The notes: generated by a model from the sequence alone, not told the origin. Positions 15,072 through 23,914 are shown, numbered from the stretch's first letter. The stretch is DNA of 35,052 bases from DAXETY01 sp051155755 (GCA_051155755.1 DAXETY010000090.1:1-35052), one strand, 5' to 3'. Numbers and translations are program-made.

Positions 15072-17054
15072 ATGTTTCTGCCCGGTCGGCAGTCGGCGTC
15101 CATTGCCGTGGGAGTGGTTGGGAAAATGCCCCCTGAAACAAACAATCCCAACGAAGATTTTCTGCTGCGTTCCATATCGGATGGAACCGCCGCAGAGACC
15201 GGTTCGAGCTTTTTCCGGGCCCTGGTGAAAAACCTGAGCCAACTGCTGGGAACCTACGGTGCCTGGGTAACCGAGTATCTTCCGGATGCACACAGACTCA
15301 AAGCCCTGGCATTCTGGCTCGGTGATGGATACGTCGAGCATTACGAATACGATGTCAGAGGCACGCCCTGCGAAAAATCCCTCCGGGAAAAAACATTTTT
15401 ACATGTTCCCGAAAACGTGATCGATCTGTTCCCCGGCGATCCGGATCTGCCCCAAATGGGGGCGGTGAGCTACATGGGCTTTCCCTTGCTGGATTCCGAA
15501 AACACCATTCTGGGCAACCTCGCGGTACTGGATACACAGCCCATGCCGGAGTCGTTTCGCAACCTGGCGGTATTCCGTATTTTCGCCGCGCGCGCCACCG
15601 CCGAACTGCTGCGTCTGCGCGCCGAAGCCGGTCTGCGCGACCGTGAGGAAAAACTGCGCAGACTGTTCGACGGCACAATGGACGCCATCGTCGAGCTGGA
15701 CCGGAATTTGCGGATCACCATGATGAATCCTTCCGCCCGGCGCCTGTTTGCCCTTGCAGAGAAACCGGCACCGGGGACTTCTTTCCAACCGTTCCTGATC
15801 AAAAAAGATGCAACGCGCCTGGTCGAACTCGTCAAAAGGCTCGAAAAAGGCGGTCGGTTCAAATCCAACCTCTGGATTCCGAACGGGCTGAGGGCCCTTG
15901 CCGCCGACGGTGAACGCATTCAGACCGAGGCGACCCTTTCACAGATCGAAGACCGCGGTGCGCCGTTCTTTGTCCTGATCCTCAGAGACATCAACGAGCG
16001 CTTCGAAGCCGAACGCAAGATTGCTTCGCTGCGGGAGGAGACACGCTACCTGCGGGATGAGATCCGGGCGCTTTCGGACCGGGGGAAAATGATCGGCCGC
16101 AGCAAATCCTTTCAGAAAACCCTGCAGCGCGTGGCGGAAGTAGCCCCTACGAATTCCACCGTTTTGATCTACGGTGAAACCGGAACCGGCAAGGAGCTGA
16201 TCGCCCGTGCCATCCACGCCGCCGGCGCCCGCAAAGAACGCCCGCTGATTACGGTCAACTGTGCGGCCATTCCCGCAACGCTGCTGGAAAGCGAGTTTTT
16301 CGGCCACGAGAAAGGCGCGTTTACCGGGGCCACCCAGCGCAGGGAAGGACGTTTCAGCCTGGCCGACGGCGACACGATTTTTCTGGATGAAGTGGGGGAA
16401 CTGCCCCTGGAAATGTAGGCCAAATTGCTGCGGGTGCTGCAGGAAGGCGAATTGTCACCGGTGGGCAGCACGCACACCCGCAGGGTCGATGTGCGCGTAA
16501 TCGCCGCCACCAATCGTGACCTGTCCCGGGCGGTTCGGGAAGGAAACTTCCGAACGGACCTATATTACCGACTCAATGTCTTTCCCATCAACGTTCCGCC
16601 GCTGCGGGACAGAGGAGACGACATCGCACTGCTGGCCGCCCATTTTGTGGAGACATGCGCAAGCCGCGTGGGACGACGCATCGATCCGCTGACGCCCGAT
16701 CTGACGGATCGATTGAAGCACTATGATTGGCCGGGCAACGTGCGTGAACTGCAAAATGTGATCGAACGGGCCGTCATCACGGCAAGACACGGTCGTTTGA
16801 ATCTCGAACTCGGTCTGCCGCAGCCGATCGAAAGCGAAGACCGGCGAGCGCCGCAGTCCTCGATTATTGACAGGGAAACGATCCTGACGGAGCCGCAACT
16901 GCGCAAGTTCGAAAAAGAGAATCTGGTTCGGGCCCTGCAGAAATCGCAGTGGCGGGTGGCCGGCAACCAGGGAGCCGCCCGATTGCTGGGAATGCCCCCT
17001 TCCACGCTGCAGTCGCGGATGAAAGCCCTGGGGATCAAACGACCGCGCGATTAA
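15072..17054 (+). pseudogene. Sigma-54-dependent activator (GAF-PAS-AAA-Fis) interrupted by an in-frame TAG
   Basis: The frame runs from ATG 15072 (or 15126, after a GGGA-type site) to TAG at 16416-16418, then stays open in the same frame to 17054. Without the stop it is a normal ~660-residue activator: GAF domain (about 30-185), PAS domain (about 195-310), and AAA+ domain with Walker A GETGTGKE, GAFTGA and Walker B TIFLDEVGELPLEM. A Fis-type helix-turn-helix ends it (AARLLGMPPSTLQSRMKALG). The TAG sits where relatives have glutamine (LPLE-x-Q-AKLLRVLQEGE), one C-to-T change from CAG. The front part keeps the sensor and Walker motifs but loses sensor II and DNA binding. It could be a recent pseudogene, a suppressed amber codon or a sequence error. 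Confidence 0.85.
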
Positions 17055-17070
17055 CCCCTGCCCGCCGCTG

Positions 17071-18261
17071 TCATGGCCACACCTCCCCTTTTGACATCTT
17101 ATTGGACGGCTTCAGAGCGTCAGCGTATTGACCATAGCCTTCCTTCACCAGGTCCGCTTCCGGAACGAACCGCAGGGCCGCCGAGTTGATGCAGTATCGC
17201 AGTCCGGTCGGCGGCGGACCGTCGGTAAACACGTGACCCAGATGGGAATCGGCGTGTTTGCTGCGTACCTCGGTGCGAACCATAAACAGGCTGCGGTCTT
17301 TTTTCTCGATGATGTTGTCCGGCTCCAGCGGCCGGGTAAAGCTCGGCCAACCGGTTCCCGAATCGAACTTGTCGGCCGAACTGAACAGCGGCTCCCCGGA
17401 TACGATGTCCACGTAAATGCCTTTCTCGTGATGGTCCCAATATTCGTTTTGAAAGGAACGCTCGGTGGCGTCGTTTTGCGTGACCTCGTACTGCAGGGGC
17501 GTCAGACGCTTTCGCAGCTCGGCGTCGTCCGGTTTGCGGTAGCCGGGTTCGTTATCGGCGTTTTGGAACATGGATTTTGTCTTCATTGACGAGTTCATCT
17601 GCGATTCCTTGATCTCAAAGGAACGGTCCTCCCAGGTCGCTTTCAGAAATCGATCCCTCCCGGAACCCGAACGGTACCACCTGTAGCGCAGGGGATTCTT
17701 TTTGTAGTAGTCCTGATGGTACTTCTCGGCCTCGTAGAACTGCTCCAGCGGCAAAATATCGGTGGCAATCGGCGCTTCGAAAATCCCCGAAGCGGCCAGC
17801 ATTTCTTTGGAGGCCTCGGCCAGCGCTTTCTGCAGTGCATCGGCATAGAAAATGGCGCTGCGATACTGGGCACCGCGATCCACGAACTGACCGCCGGCAT
17901 CGGTCGGGTCGACGCTGCGCCAGAAAACCTCCAGCAGAAGCCTGTAATCGATCCGCTCGGGATCATAGATCACTTTTACGGCTTCCACGTGTCCGGTACC
18001 GCCTGCCGATACCTGCTCGTAGGAGGGATCGGCCGCACTGCCGCCGGTGTAACCCGACACGGCTTCGATAACGCCGTCGATTTTCTCGAAGTCCGCCTCG
18101 GTACACCAGAAACAGCCGCCGGCGAAAACCGCCGTGCGGGTATTTTCGGTCGGCATCGACATCTGTGTATCCTTTTTTTCGGCCGCGTCCATGCCCAGCG
18201 CGCGGTAGCCGGTCATCAGCAAAACCATCACGCCAAGCAAGGCAAGCATTGTGGTTTTCAT
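17071..18261 (-). CDS. msrAB: Exported methionine sulfoxide reductase MsrA-MsrB fusion
   Basis: The protein reduces both stereoisomers of methionine sulfoxide. Start ATG 18261 is chosen over an upstream in-frame start at 18408 because GGAGGTGA precedes it and a signal peptide follows (MKTTMLALLGVMVLLMTGYRALG). It is 396 residues long. The MsrA domain (about 43-215) has catalytic C50 in GGCFWC and the GTGHVEAV segment. The MsrB domain (about 245-385) has the GTGWPSF and HVFTDGP motifs and catalytic C357 in RYCINSAALRF, with no CxxC zinc pairs. Only three cysteines (50, 53, 357) occur in the mature part. It probably protects envelope proteins. The stop is 17 bases from the opposing sigma-54 regulator gene. 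Confidence 0.94.
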   Translation of the reverse strand: MKTTMLALLGVMVLLMTGYRALGMDAAEKKDTQMSMPTENTRTAVFAGGCFWCTEADFEKIDGVIEAVSGYTGGSAADPSYEQVSAGGTGHVEAVKVIYDPERIDYRLLLEVFWRSVDPTDAGGQFVDRGAQYRSAIFYADALQKALAEASKEMLAASGIFEAPIATDILPLEQFYEAEKYHQDYYKKNPLRYRWYRSGSGRDRFLKATWEDRSFEIKESQMNSSMKTKSMFQNADNEPGYRKPDDAELRKRLTPLQYEVTQNDATERSFQNEYWDHHEKGIYVDIVSGEPLFSSADKFDSGTGWPSFTRPLEPDNIIEKKDRSLFMVRTEVRSKHADSHLGHVFTDGPPPTGLRYCINSAALRFVPEADLVKEGYGQYADALKPSNKMSKGEVWP

Positions 18262-18302
18262 GGGGTCACCTCCATTGGGTTTGAAATTCCCATCTCGACC
18301 TA

Positions 18303-18330
18303 ACTTGAGCGATTGTCGAGGTTGCCGCAG
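18303..18330. repeat. 28-base repeat, near-identical to 28091-28118
   Basis: A stretch beginning ACTTGAGCGATTGTCGAGG and ending TTGCCGCAG matches 28091-28118 with two differences over 28 bases. It lies about 40 bases upstream of the msrAB start. At the other site the same stretch abuts the partial four-hairpin repeat. Confidence 0.7.
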
Positions 18331-18340
18331 ACACAAGGAA

Positions 18341-18379
18341 GAAGTCGTTCCACTATAGTGGACTATGCGGAACGGCTTC
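18341..18379. promoter_or_regulatory. Inverted repeat upstream of msrAB
   Basis: GAAGTCGTTCC (18341-18351) and GGAACGGCTTC (18369-18379) form an 11-base inverted repeat with one mismatch pair. Inside lies the perfect 12-bp palindrome CCACTATAGTGG (18350-18361). It sits about 80 bases upstream of the msrAB start and could be an operator or a leader hairpin. No T-run follows. Confidence 0.45.
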
Positions 18380-18480
18380 TGACGCTGTAGATGCGGTAAG
18401 ATCGGCAATCCCGAAGGGTTTAAAATTTTTCAAAACTGAAATGGGTGTAAATCCTTTGAATAAAAAAATATATTTTTGAA

Positions 18481-18498
18481 AAATTTGAAACGCTCAAT
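18481..18498 (-). repeat. 18-base intergenic motif, copy 3
   Basis: The plus strand reads AAATTTGAAACGCTCAAT, matching 2613-2630 and 7376-7393. It is embedded in an unusually A/T-rich patch (18415-18500) between msrAB and the kinase gene. The rest of 18380-18583 shows nothing else I can call. Confidence 0.6.
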
Positions 18499-18583
18499 TT
18501 AGGTCCGAATTGTTTTCAAGGTAAGATCGCAGGTTAAAGCGGGCGCAAAGGGAATGTAAAGATTGGGTAAAGAATGCGGCGGG

Positions 18584-19660
18584 TCAATTTGCCGACTGCC
18601 GGGGCAGCGTCAACCGGATACGGAGCATTTCATTCTGCAGGCGTGCATCGACGGAACCGCCGTGGGCTTCCACCAGTTCTTTGACGACGGCCAGCCCGAT
18701 GCCGGCACCGCCGTGCTGACGGGAACGCGATTTCTCGCCGCGGTAAAACCGCTCGAAAAGGTAGGGCAGGTCGGCGGCCTTTAGATCCGCCACGGCGTTG
18801 GTGAAATCGATGTGGACCTGTTGCGGATCGGTTTCGATGCCGACCTGCACCTCACTGTCGGCGGGCGCATAACGCGCGATATTGTCGACCAGGTTGCGCA
18901 GGATGCGGAACAGCCGTTTCGGATCGGCCGCTACGGCCACCTGCTCGGGCGTCAGCTGCAGATCGACCCGCAATCCTTTTCGCTCAAAGGCGTGGGCGAA
19001 GGGCTCGAGGGCCTTGTGGACCGCCTGCACCAGATCGACATCTTCCAGTTCGAGATGCGAGCGGGCGGCATCGGCCCGGGCCAGCCGGAGTACGTCTTCC
19101 ACCAGGGCCACCAGCCGCAGGGTCTCGGTTTGCAGCATGGCGAAGGTTTCCGGTGACGGCGGCAGCACCCCGTCGTTGAGCGCCTCCAGGTAGCCCCGGA
19201 TGTTGGTCAACGGTGTGCGCAGCTCGTGAGCCACATCGATCATCAGCGACCGGCGCAAATTTTCAAGCTTCTGCAGACTTTCCGCCATCCGGTTGAAGGC
19301 CTGGGCCAGGCGGCCGATCTCATCCCGGCTTTCTGCCGGCACCCGGGCGGAAAAGTCGCCGGCGGCAATCTCCTGGGTGATTTTGGTCATGCGGGTCAGC
19401 GGCGCCAGCACGCGCTGCAGCATGAGGAAGCTGAGCACCACGGCCAGAATCAGCGCCGCCAGGCAGGCCCACAGCAGGTAACGATGTACGGCGCTGACGA
19501 ACATCTCGTGAGCGGGTTCCGGCGAGATGTGATATTTTTCCATCAAAGTGACGAAATATCCGGCCGCCAGTGTGTCGATCACCAGCCACATCGCGGCCAT
19601 GGTAAAGGCGATCACCACCAGATGAATCGCCAGCAATTTGAAAATCAGGCGCCGATTCAC
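18584..19660 (-). CDS. Sensor histidine kinase, last gene of the photolyase operon
   Basis: This 358-residue inner-membrane kinase starts at GTG 19660, overlapping the regulator stop as GTGA. Two membrane spans (about 8-34 and 63-84) enclose a very short periplasmic loop of about 30 residues. A HAMP domain (about 84-137) follows, then H145 in DVAHELRTPLTNIRGY. The ATPase domain carries NLVDNIARYAP, FERFYRGEKSRSRQHGGAGIGLAVVKELVEAHGG. The G1 box is weak (DFTNAVADLKAADL in place of DxGxG), which may lower activity or reflect divergence. It is BaeS-like in size. It has no PAS, GAF, LOV or other light-sensing domain, so the signal is unknown. Confidence 0.93.
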   Translation of the reverse strand: MNRRLIFKLLAIHLVVIAFTMAAMWLVIDTLAAGYFVTLMEKYHISPEPAHEMFVSAVHRYLLWACLAALILAVVLSFLMLQRVLAPLTRMTKITQEIAAGDFSARVPAESRDEIGRLAQAFNRMAESLQKLENLRRSLMIDVAHELRTPLTNIRGYLEALNDGVLPPSPETFAMLQTETLRLVALVEDVLRLARADAARSHLELEDVDLVQAVHKALEPFAHAFERKGLRVDLQLTPEQVAVAADPKRLFRILRNLVDNIARYAPADSEVQVGIETDPQQVHIDFTNAVADLKAADLPYLFERFYRGEKSRSRQHGGAGIGLAVVKELVEAHGGSVDARLQNEMLRIRLTLPRQSAN

Positions 19661-20379
19661 TGGGCATTTCCCGCCGCGAAGGGTATTCGTTCGGCAAATC
19701 GATATCCAATCCCTCGGACGGTCAGAATGAATTCGGGATCGGAAGGATCGATTTCGATTTTTTTGCGCAGTTTGCCGATGTGCACATCCACCACCCGGTC
19801 GATGACCACGGCCTCACCCCGGGGATAGAGCCGCTGCAGCAGTTCCTCCCGGGTAAACACTTTTCCGGGCGTCCGCATGAGGGCTTCCAGCAAGAGATAC
19901 TCGTGGCGGGTTACATCCACCCTCTGGTTGCGAACTTCCAGCCGGCGCTTTTCCAGGTCCAGGCGGACATCCCCCTGTTGCAGCACCCTGGCGCGGGATT
20001 CGCTGTCCGGCCGGGCGCGCCGCAGCACGGCCAGCACCCGGGCCACCAGTTCGCGCGGGCTGAACGGTTTGACCACATAATCATCGGCCCCGAGGGTGAG
20101 ACCGGCCACGCGGTCGATCTCTTCGTCCCGGGCGGTCAGCATGATCACCGGTACGTCCGATATCCGGCGCAGCCGCCGGCATACTTCCCAGCCGTCGATC
20201 TTCGGCAGCATCAAGTCGAGAACCACCAGATCCGGGTGATGACGCGCGGCCAGCGCCAGTGCCCGCTCGCCGTCACGGGCTGTCACCACCTGGAAGCCTT
20301 CCCGCCGCAGGTACAAGGCCACCAGTTCGGATGTATTGGCATCGTCTTCGACGACCAATATGGTTTTTTCCGGACTCAT
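19657..20379 (-). CDS. OmpR-family response regulator in the photolyase operon
   Basis: This 240-residue regulator has a receiver domain (about 5-122) with the acidic residues E11/D12/D13, phospho-acceptor D55 in VVLDLMLP and lysine in YVVKPFSPREL. A winged-helix DNA-binding domain (about 140-232) ends in VVDVHIGKLRKKIE and ILTVRGIGYRF. ATG 20379 overlaps the lipocalin stop by four bases and its own stop overlaps the kinase start, so it is translated as part of the five-gene unit. It is similar to BaeR/WalR-like regulators. The likely target is its own operon, but the region upstream of the first gene (23833-23914) shows no clear direct repeat that I can assign to it. Confidence 0.94.
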   Translation of the reverse strand: MSPEKTILVVEDDANTSELVALYLRREGFQVVTARDGERALALAARHHPDLVVLDLMLPKIDGWEVCRRLRRISDVPVIMLTARDEEIDRVAGLTLGADDYVVKPFSPRELVARVLAVLRRARPDSESRARVLQQGDVRLDLEKRRLEVRNQRVDVTRHEYLLLEALMRTPGKVFTREELLQRLYPRGEAVVIDRVVDVHIGKLRKKIEIDPSDPEFILTVRGIGYRFAERIPFAAGNAQ

Positions 20380-20897
20380 TCAGCGTGTTTTACGAATATC
20401 AGGTTTGCGGTGTTAAATCCCAGCGCTCGGGCCCTTTGGACAAAACGGTCTGTCATTTCTTCACTGACTTCCGGCGTCCGTGCCAAAAACCAGAGATAAG
20501 ACTTATCGGGGCCCGAAACGAAGGCGTATCGATAATCTTCCCGGTCCAGTTCGAAAATCACGTAAGAACCGTAGAACGGGCCGAAAAAAGACACCGTGAG
20601 ATAACCCTCGTTGCTGTCGCGCACGAATTCGGCTTGGCCTTCCACTTCTTTCCACCGGTTTTCGGCCTCGGCAAACCCGCGATTGATCACCCGCAGGCCG
20701 CCGTCTTCCCGCCGCGAATAATGCGCCGTCACCCGGCTCAACCCGCGCTCGAAAGAATGATCGAGCCGGGCAATTTCGTACCACGTTCCCAGATAGCGAT
20801 TCAGATCGAAACCGTCCACCGGTTCGATACCTTCCGGCAGGCCCACGCAGCCGATCAAGCCCAATACCAGAAAAAGCGTCGGGATGGAGCGCATCAT
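20376..20897 (-). CDS. blc: Blc-type lipocalin lipoprotein
   Basis: The 173-residue bacterial lipocalin has a lipoprotein signal ending in the lipobox LIGC (C17), so it should be anchored in the outer membrane. The lipocalin signature follows: LGTWYEIARLDHSFERG from residue 36. The strands of the barrel then appear, including GYLTVSFFGPFYGSYVIFELD and YAFVSGPDKSYLWFLARTP, and the closing helix ends in ALGFNTANLIFVKH. Blc binds lipids such as lysophospholipids and is stress-induced in E. coli. The start ATG at 20897 follows a GGAGGA site and overlaps the upstream gene by four bases. In several bacteria lipocalin genes of this type are neighbours of photolyase genes under light control. Confidence 0.95.
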   Translation of the reverse strand: MMRSIPTLFLVLGLIGCVGLPEGIEPVDGFDLNRYLGTWYEIARLDHSFERGLSRVTAHYSRREDGGLRVINRGFAEAENRWKEVEGQAEFVRDSNEGYLTVSFFGPFYGSYVIFELDREDYRYAFVSGPDKSYLWFLARTPEVSEEMTDRFVQRARALGFNTANLIFVKHAE

Positions 20898-21340
20898 CTG
20901 TCTCCTCCGGCCGGGTTTCCCGTGGCGAGCTTCAGCCGGACGGGGCCCTTGGCCCTGGAAGGGTCCACCGGTCTGCCCGCCTGCAGAAACACGATCCGAT
21001 TGCTTGCGGCCAGTCTTCGGGCGGCGTTGCGAACCGGTTGCATCAGCTCCCGCCAGGAATCTTCTGCATCCGGAGGCCGCAGGCGCCGGGCGGCCTCACT
21101 GGGGCATATGCTTGCACCGCTTGCACGATCCCCAAGCAGCTCCAGAATGGCTTTTTCGAGTCTGCGGTCGATCGGCTTCAAGCCGTTGCGACGGCATTTT
21201 TCCGAACAATACTTCACGTGATCCCAGTCGTTGCGCCATTTGCGGCGCCACTCGATTTCTCTTCCGCACACCCCGCAAGTTTTGATCCTGCGGCGGCCGG
21301 CGTCGACCGGCTCCCGATTTGACCGTACCATTCGCCTCAT
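20894..21340 (-). CDS. DUF2256-DUF3253 fusion protein
   Basis: The 148 residues combine two small families usually found as separate neighbours. The N-terminal part (about 20-52) is a DUF2256-type zinc motif, with C22, C25, C45 and C49 in KTCGVCGREIEWRRKW and HVKYCSEKCRR. The C-terminal part (about 58-142) is DUF3253-like, with ICPSEAARRL, WRELMQPVRNAARRL and the end GRPVDPSRAKGPVRLKL. Neither family has an established function. DUF2256 genes are often next to photolyase/cryptochrome genes, which fits the position directly after the photolyase fusion. Both ends overlap neighbouring genes by four bases. Confidence 0.88.
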   Translation of the reverse strand: MRRMVRSNREPVDAGRRRIKTCGVCGREIEWRRKWRNDWDHVKYCSEKCRRNGLKPIDRRLEKAILELLGDRASGASICPSEAARRLRPPDAEDSWRELMQPVRNAARRLAASNRIVFLQAGRPVDPSRAKGPVRLKLATGNPAGGDR

Positions 21341-23832
21341 GGGAAATCGACCTTTGAATCTTCTGACCGGATGCCCGTCTCATTCCAGCGCGCAACGGTG
21401 CCCAGCATCCGGCCGGCCACTGACGCGCCGCTTAAAAACGCCCCCTCGATGCGGGAATTGTCACACCAGTCACCGCAGATGCCGATGCGCCGGCGTTCGT
21501 CCCAGAGGCAGCCGTCCGTCAGCGGGTTTCGCGCCCGGGCGTAGCGCCAACGGTGAGCGATCGCAAAAACCGGCTCCACCGGCGCCCGGCCCACGGCTTT
21601 GAAAAAAGCCGCTGTGAGCGGGTAAACGACCGCTTCGGAATCGAGTTCCAGATGCATCGATGACCACTTGCCCCCGGCATGCAGGACCCAGCACTCCGCG
21701 TTTTCCCGGCCCGGTTTGCTGGAATTGCGTGCAATCCAGACCAGGTCGGAATCATGCACGAAGGCACCGTCGAAGGGCAGCTGCAGCGGCGATTCGAACG
21801 CCAGCATCACGGCCCAGCACGGATCCATTTGCACCGCATTCACCGTTTCGACCAGCGGCGTCAGCCCCGCCAGCAGCCCGGCGCATTGGTCCGGCGGGGT
21901 GGATACGATCAGCGCATCGTAGCGCCCCAGGCTGTGGCCGTTTTCATCGATCGGCAAAAATTCCCGTCCCTTTTTGCGGATTTGCCGCACGCGGACCCGG
22001 AATGCGATATCCAGAGATGCCGCCAGGTGGCGGGCCACCGCACTCATTCCGGGAACGCCCACGTAGCGACGATGCACTTGTTTTTCCGTTTCGATGCGGC
22101 CGTTGCGCAGCACCCGGATGCGACCGTTCCAGGGCCGAACCACGCCAGTATCGATCCAACTGTCGACCCCGTGTTGAAAGCGCGCATCGCGCACCGTAAA
22201 ATATTGGGCACCGTGATCGAAGGCTCCAGCATCGGTCCGGCGGGTGGCCGCCCGACCGCCGGCGCCGCGCGCTTTTTCGAATACCTGTACCCGATGACCG
22301 TGATCGGCCAGCGTGCGCGCCGCCAGCAAACCGGAAAGACCCGCTCCAATCACCGCCGTGCGGATCGGCACCGGGACCGCCGGTTTGGAAATCCTTGCAA
22401 CGTATGTGTTTACATCCAGACGGGCGGCGTGGGAGCGGGTCGAACGCGGTCTCAAGGCCCCGATAACCACTTTTTCCGGTTGAAACGGACGATCGAACAA
22501 ACCCAAACACCACAAAATGCCACCGTATGAGTTGGGATCACTGCCGTCCAATGCGAAACGATGATTCAAATCGATCATCATCTGCAGGGCTTCTTCCGGG
22601 GAGCGGGTCCAGTGCAAAATGGCTTTCCCCCAGGTCATGCGCAGATTGTTGTGCAGCTCGCCGTGGATCAACAGCGACCGCTGGGCCGCATCCCACAGCG
22701 CATCCCCGGTATCTGCCCGGGCCAGCTGCTCCCGGGTGAAGATCGAACGGCGGGGGTCCCGGCGGTGTTGATCCAGGGTCTGCCTGGCCCAGCCGGGCAG
22801 ACCCTCGAGGGATTCAGGATTTGCGTGATAAAAGCAGAAATTGTGAGCCAGCTCTCTCCAGATCAACAGTTCGTCCAAAAATTTGGCGGCCCCGTCGGTA
22901 CCGGATGAAGCCGCTTCCCGGGCGATGCGAAATGGCGAGACCTGACCGTGGTGCAAATAGGCGGACATGCGGCTGACGCCGGCGGGAAATTCGACGGCCG
23001 CGTCGTTGCGCTGTTCGGCATACCCGTACAATCCATGGCCTTTGAACCTTTCCCATCGTTCATAGCCGGCCGTCGATCCGCCTGGAGTGTGCGGAACGGG
23101 CGCCACCGTGTGATCGATGCGGCAACGGGCGCAGAGATCGGCAACGTCGGTTGCCGTCAAATCAACGGGCTCGAAGCCGATTCGCCCACAAAACGGCTCA
23201 GCCTTTGCGACCGGGGGCTCATATCGCAGCGGCATTCTTCTTTCAAATTCGCTCCAGGTGTCGTTTCGGAACCGATAGGCCCGGTCATAGGGTTTCCCCA
23301 ATGCCTGCATCGGCAGAAGACAGGCCGTATCCACCACCCAGAATGCCGTCGGGGATACCGTGGCGAGCCTCCGGGTCCAGGCCGGAAAAGGCGGTGCCGG
23401 AAAATCTTCGGTCAGGGTCAACGCCGCCCTGGGAATCAGCGCTTTCAGCGGTGACGGTGTTTCGGGTTCACCGGCAAGATGCAAAACGTAGGCAATGCCC
23501 TGGCGCTCCAGTTGCTGTTGCACATCCCGGGCACCTTCCAGGATAAAGGTATGATGCCGGTCGGAATTGTAAGGATGACGGCCGCCCAGCCCCTGGTAGA
23601 CCAGTAACGGCCGTTCCAGTCGATTGGCAATCCAAACGGCGGTATCCAGGGCCGGATTCTCTTGGCCCCGGACGGCGTGGTGCATCCAGTACAGGACAAA
23701 TTCGCCCTCATCTCTGACGGGTCGCCGGTTCAGCGCTCGGGTGCGTTCGCAGAGATGAACGGGTAAATCCTGGATGACGGAAACCGGATTAAGATCCATG
23801 CCGAAGGGTATTCCCGGTAGATGGGCAATCAC
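21337..23832 (-). CDS. Class II photolyase-like domain fused to renalase-like FAD oxidoreductase
   Basis: Two flavoproteins are joined in one 831-residue chain. Residues about 43-480 match class II DNA photolyase: YWMHHAVRGQENPALDTAV, ELLIWRELAHNFCFYH (321-336), NNLRMTWGKAILHW and the FAD-region end LDGSDPNSYGGILWCLGLFDRPF. A light-driven repair role for UV dimers is likely but not certain. Residues about 488-831 are an FAD amine-oxidase/renalase-like domain with the dinucleotide motif GAGLSG (496-501), GRAATRR, DHGAQYFTVRD and the closing GDWCDNSRIEGAFLSG. The start could be GTG 23832 or ATG 23799, with the second giving 820 residues; neither has a strong ribosome site. It is the first gene of a five-gene operon with ATGA-type overlaps throughout. 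Two separate genes are the more common arrangement. Confidence 0.9.
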   Translation of the reverse strand: MIAHLPGIPFGMDLNPVSVIQDLPVHLCERTRALNRRPVRDEGEFVLYWMHHAVRGQENPALDTAVWIANRLERPLLVYQGLGGRHPYNSDRHHTFILEGARDVQQQLERQGIAYVLHLAGEPETPSPLKALIPRAALTLTEDFPAPPFPAWTRRLATVSPTAFWVVDTACLLPMQALGKPYDRAYRFRNDTWSEFERRMPLRYEPPVAKAEPFCGRIGFEPVDLTATDVADLCARCRIDHTVAPVPHTPGGSTAGYERWERFKGHGLYGYAEQRNDAAVEFPAGVSRMSAYLHHGQVSPFRIAREAASSGTDGAAKFLDELLIWRELAHNFCFYHANPESLEGLPGWARQTLDQHRRDPRRSIFTREQLARADTGDALWDAAQRSLLIHGELHNNLRMTWGKAILHWTRSPEEALQMMIDLNHRFALDGSDPNSYGGILWCLGLFDRPFQPEKVVIGALRPRSTRSHAARLDVNTYVARISKPAVPVPIRTAVIGAGLSGLLAARTLADHGHRVQVFEKARGAGGRAATRRTDAGAFDHGAQYFTVRDARFQHGVDSWIDTGVVRPWNGRIRVLRNGRIETEKQVHRRYVGVPGMSAVARHLAASLDIAFRVRVRQIRKKGREFLPIDENGHSLGRYDALIVSTPPDQCAGLLAGLTPLVETVNAVQMDPCWAVMLAFESPLQLPFDGAFVHDSDLVWIARNSSKPGRENAECWVLHAGGKWSSMHLELDSEAVVYPLTAAFFKAVGRAPVEPVFAIAHRWRYARARNPLTDGCLWDERRRIGICGDWCDNSRIEGAFLSGASVAGRMLGTVARWNETGIRSEDSKVDFP

Positions 23833-23914
23833 AGACGGGTTCGGTTTTTCAAGTATATTGGACTCATAGTAATACCATCGGCACGGATTTCAACGGATGC
23901 CGGCGGCAACCGGA

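Noticed and set aside
16425..17054. Independent gene for the second half of the sigma-54 activator
   Set aside because: The only early start is a TTG without a ribosome site, and the peptide would begin in the middle of the AAA+ domain, so a nonsense mutation in one gene is the simpler reading.
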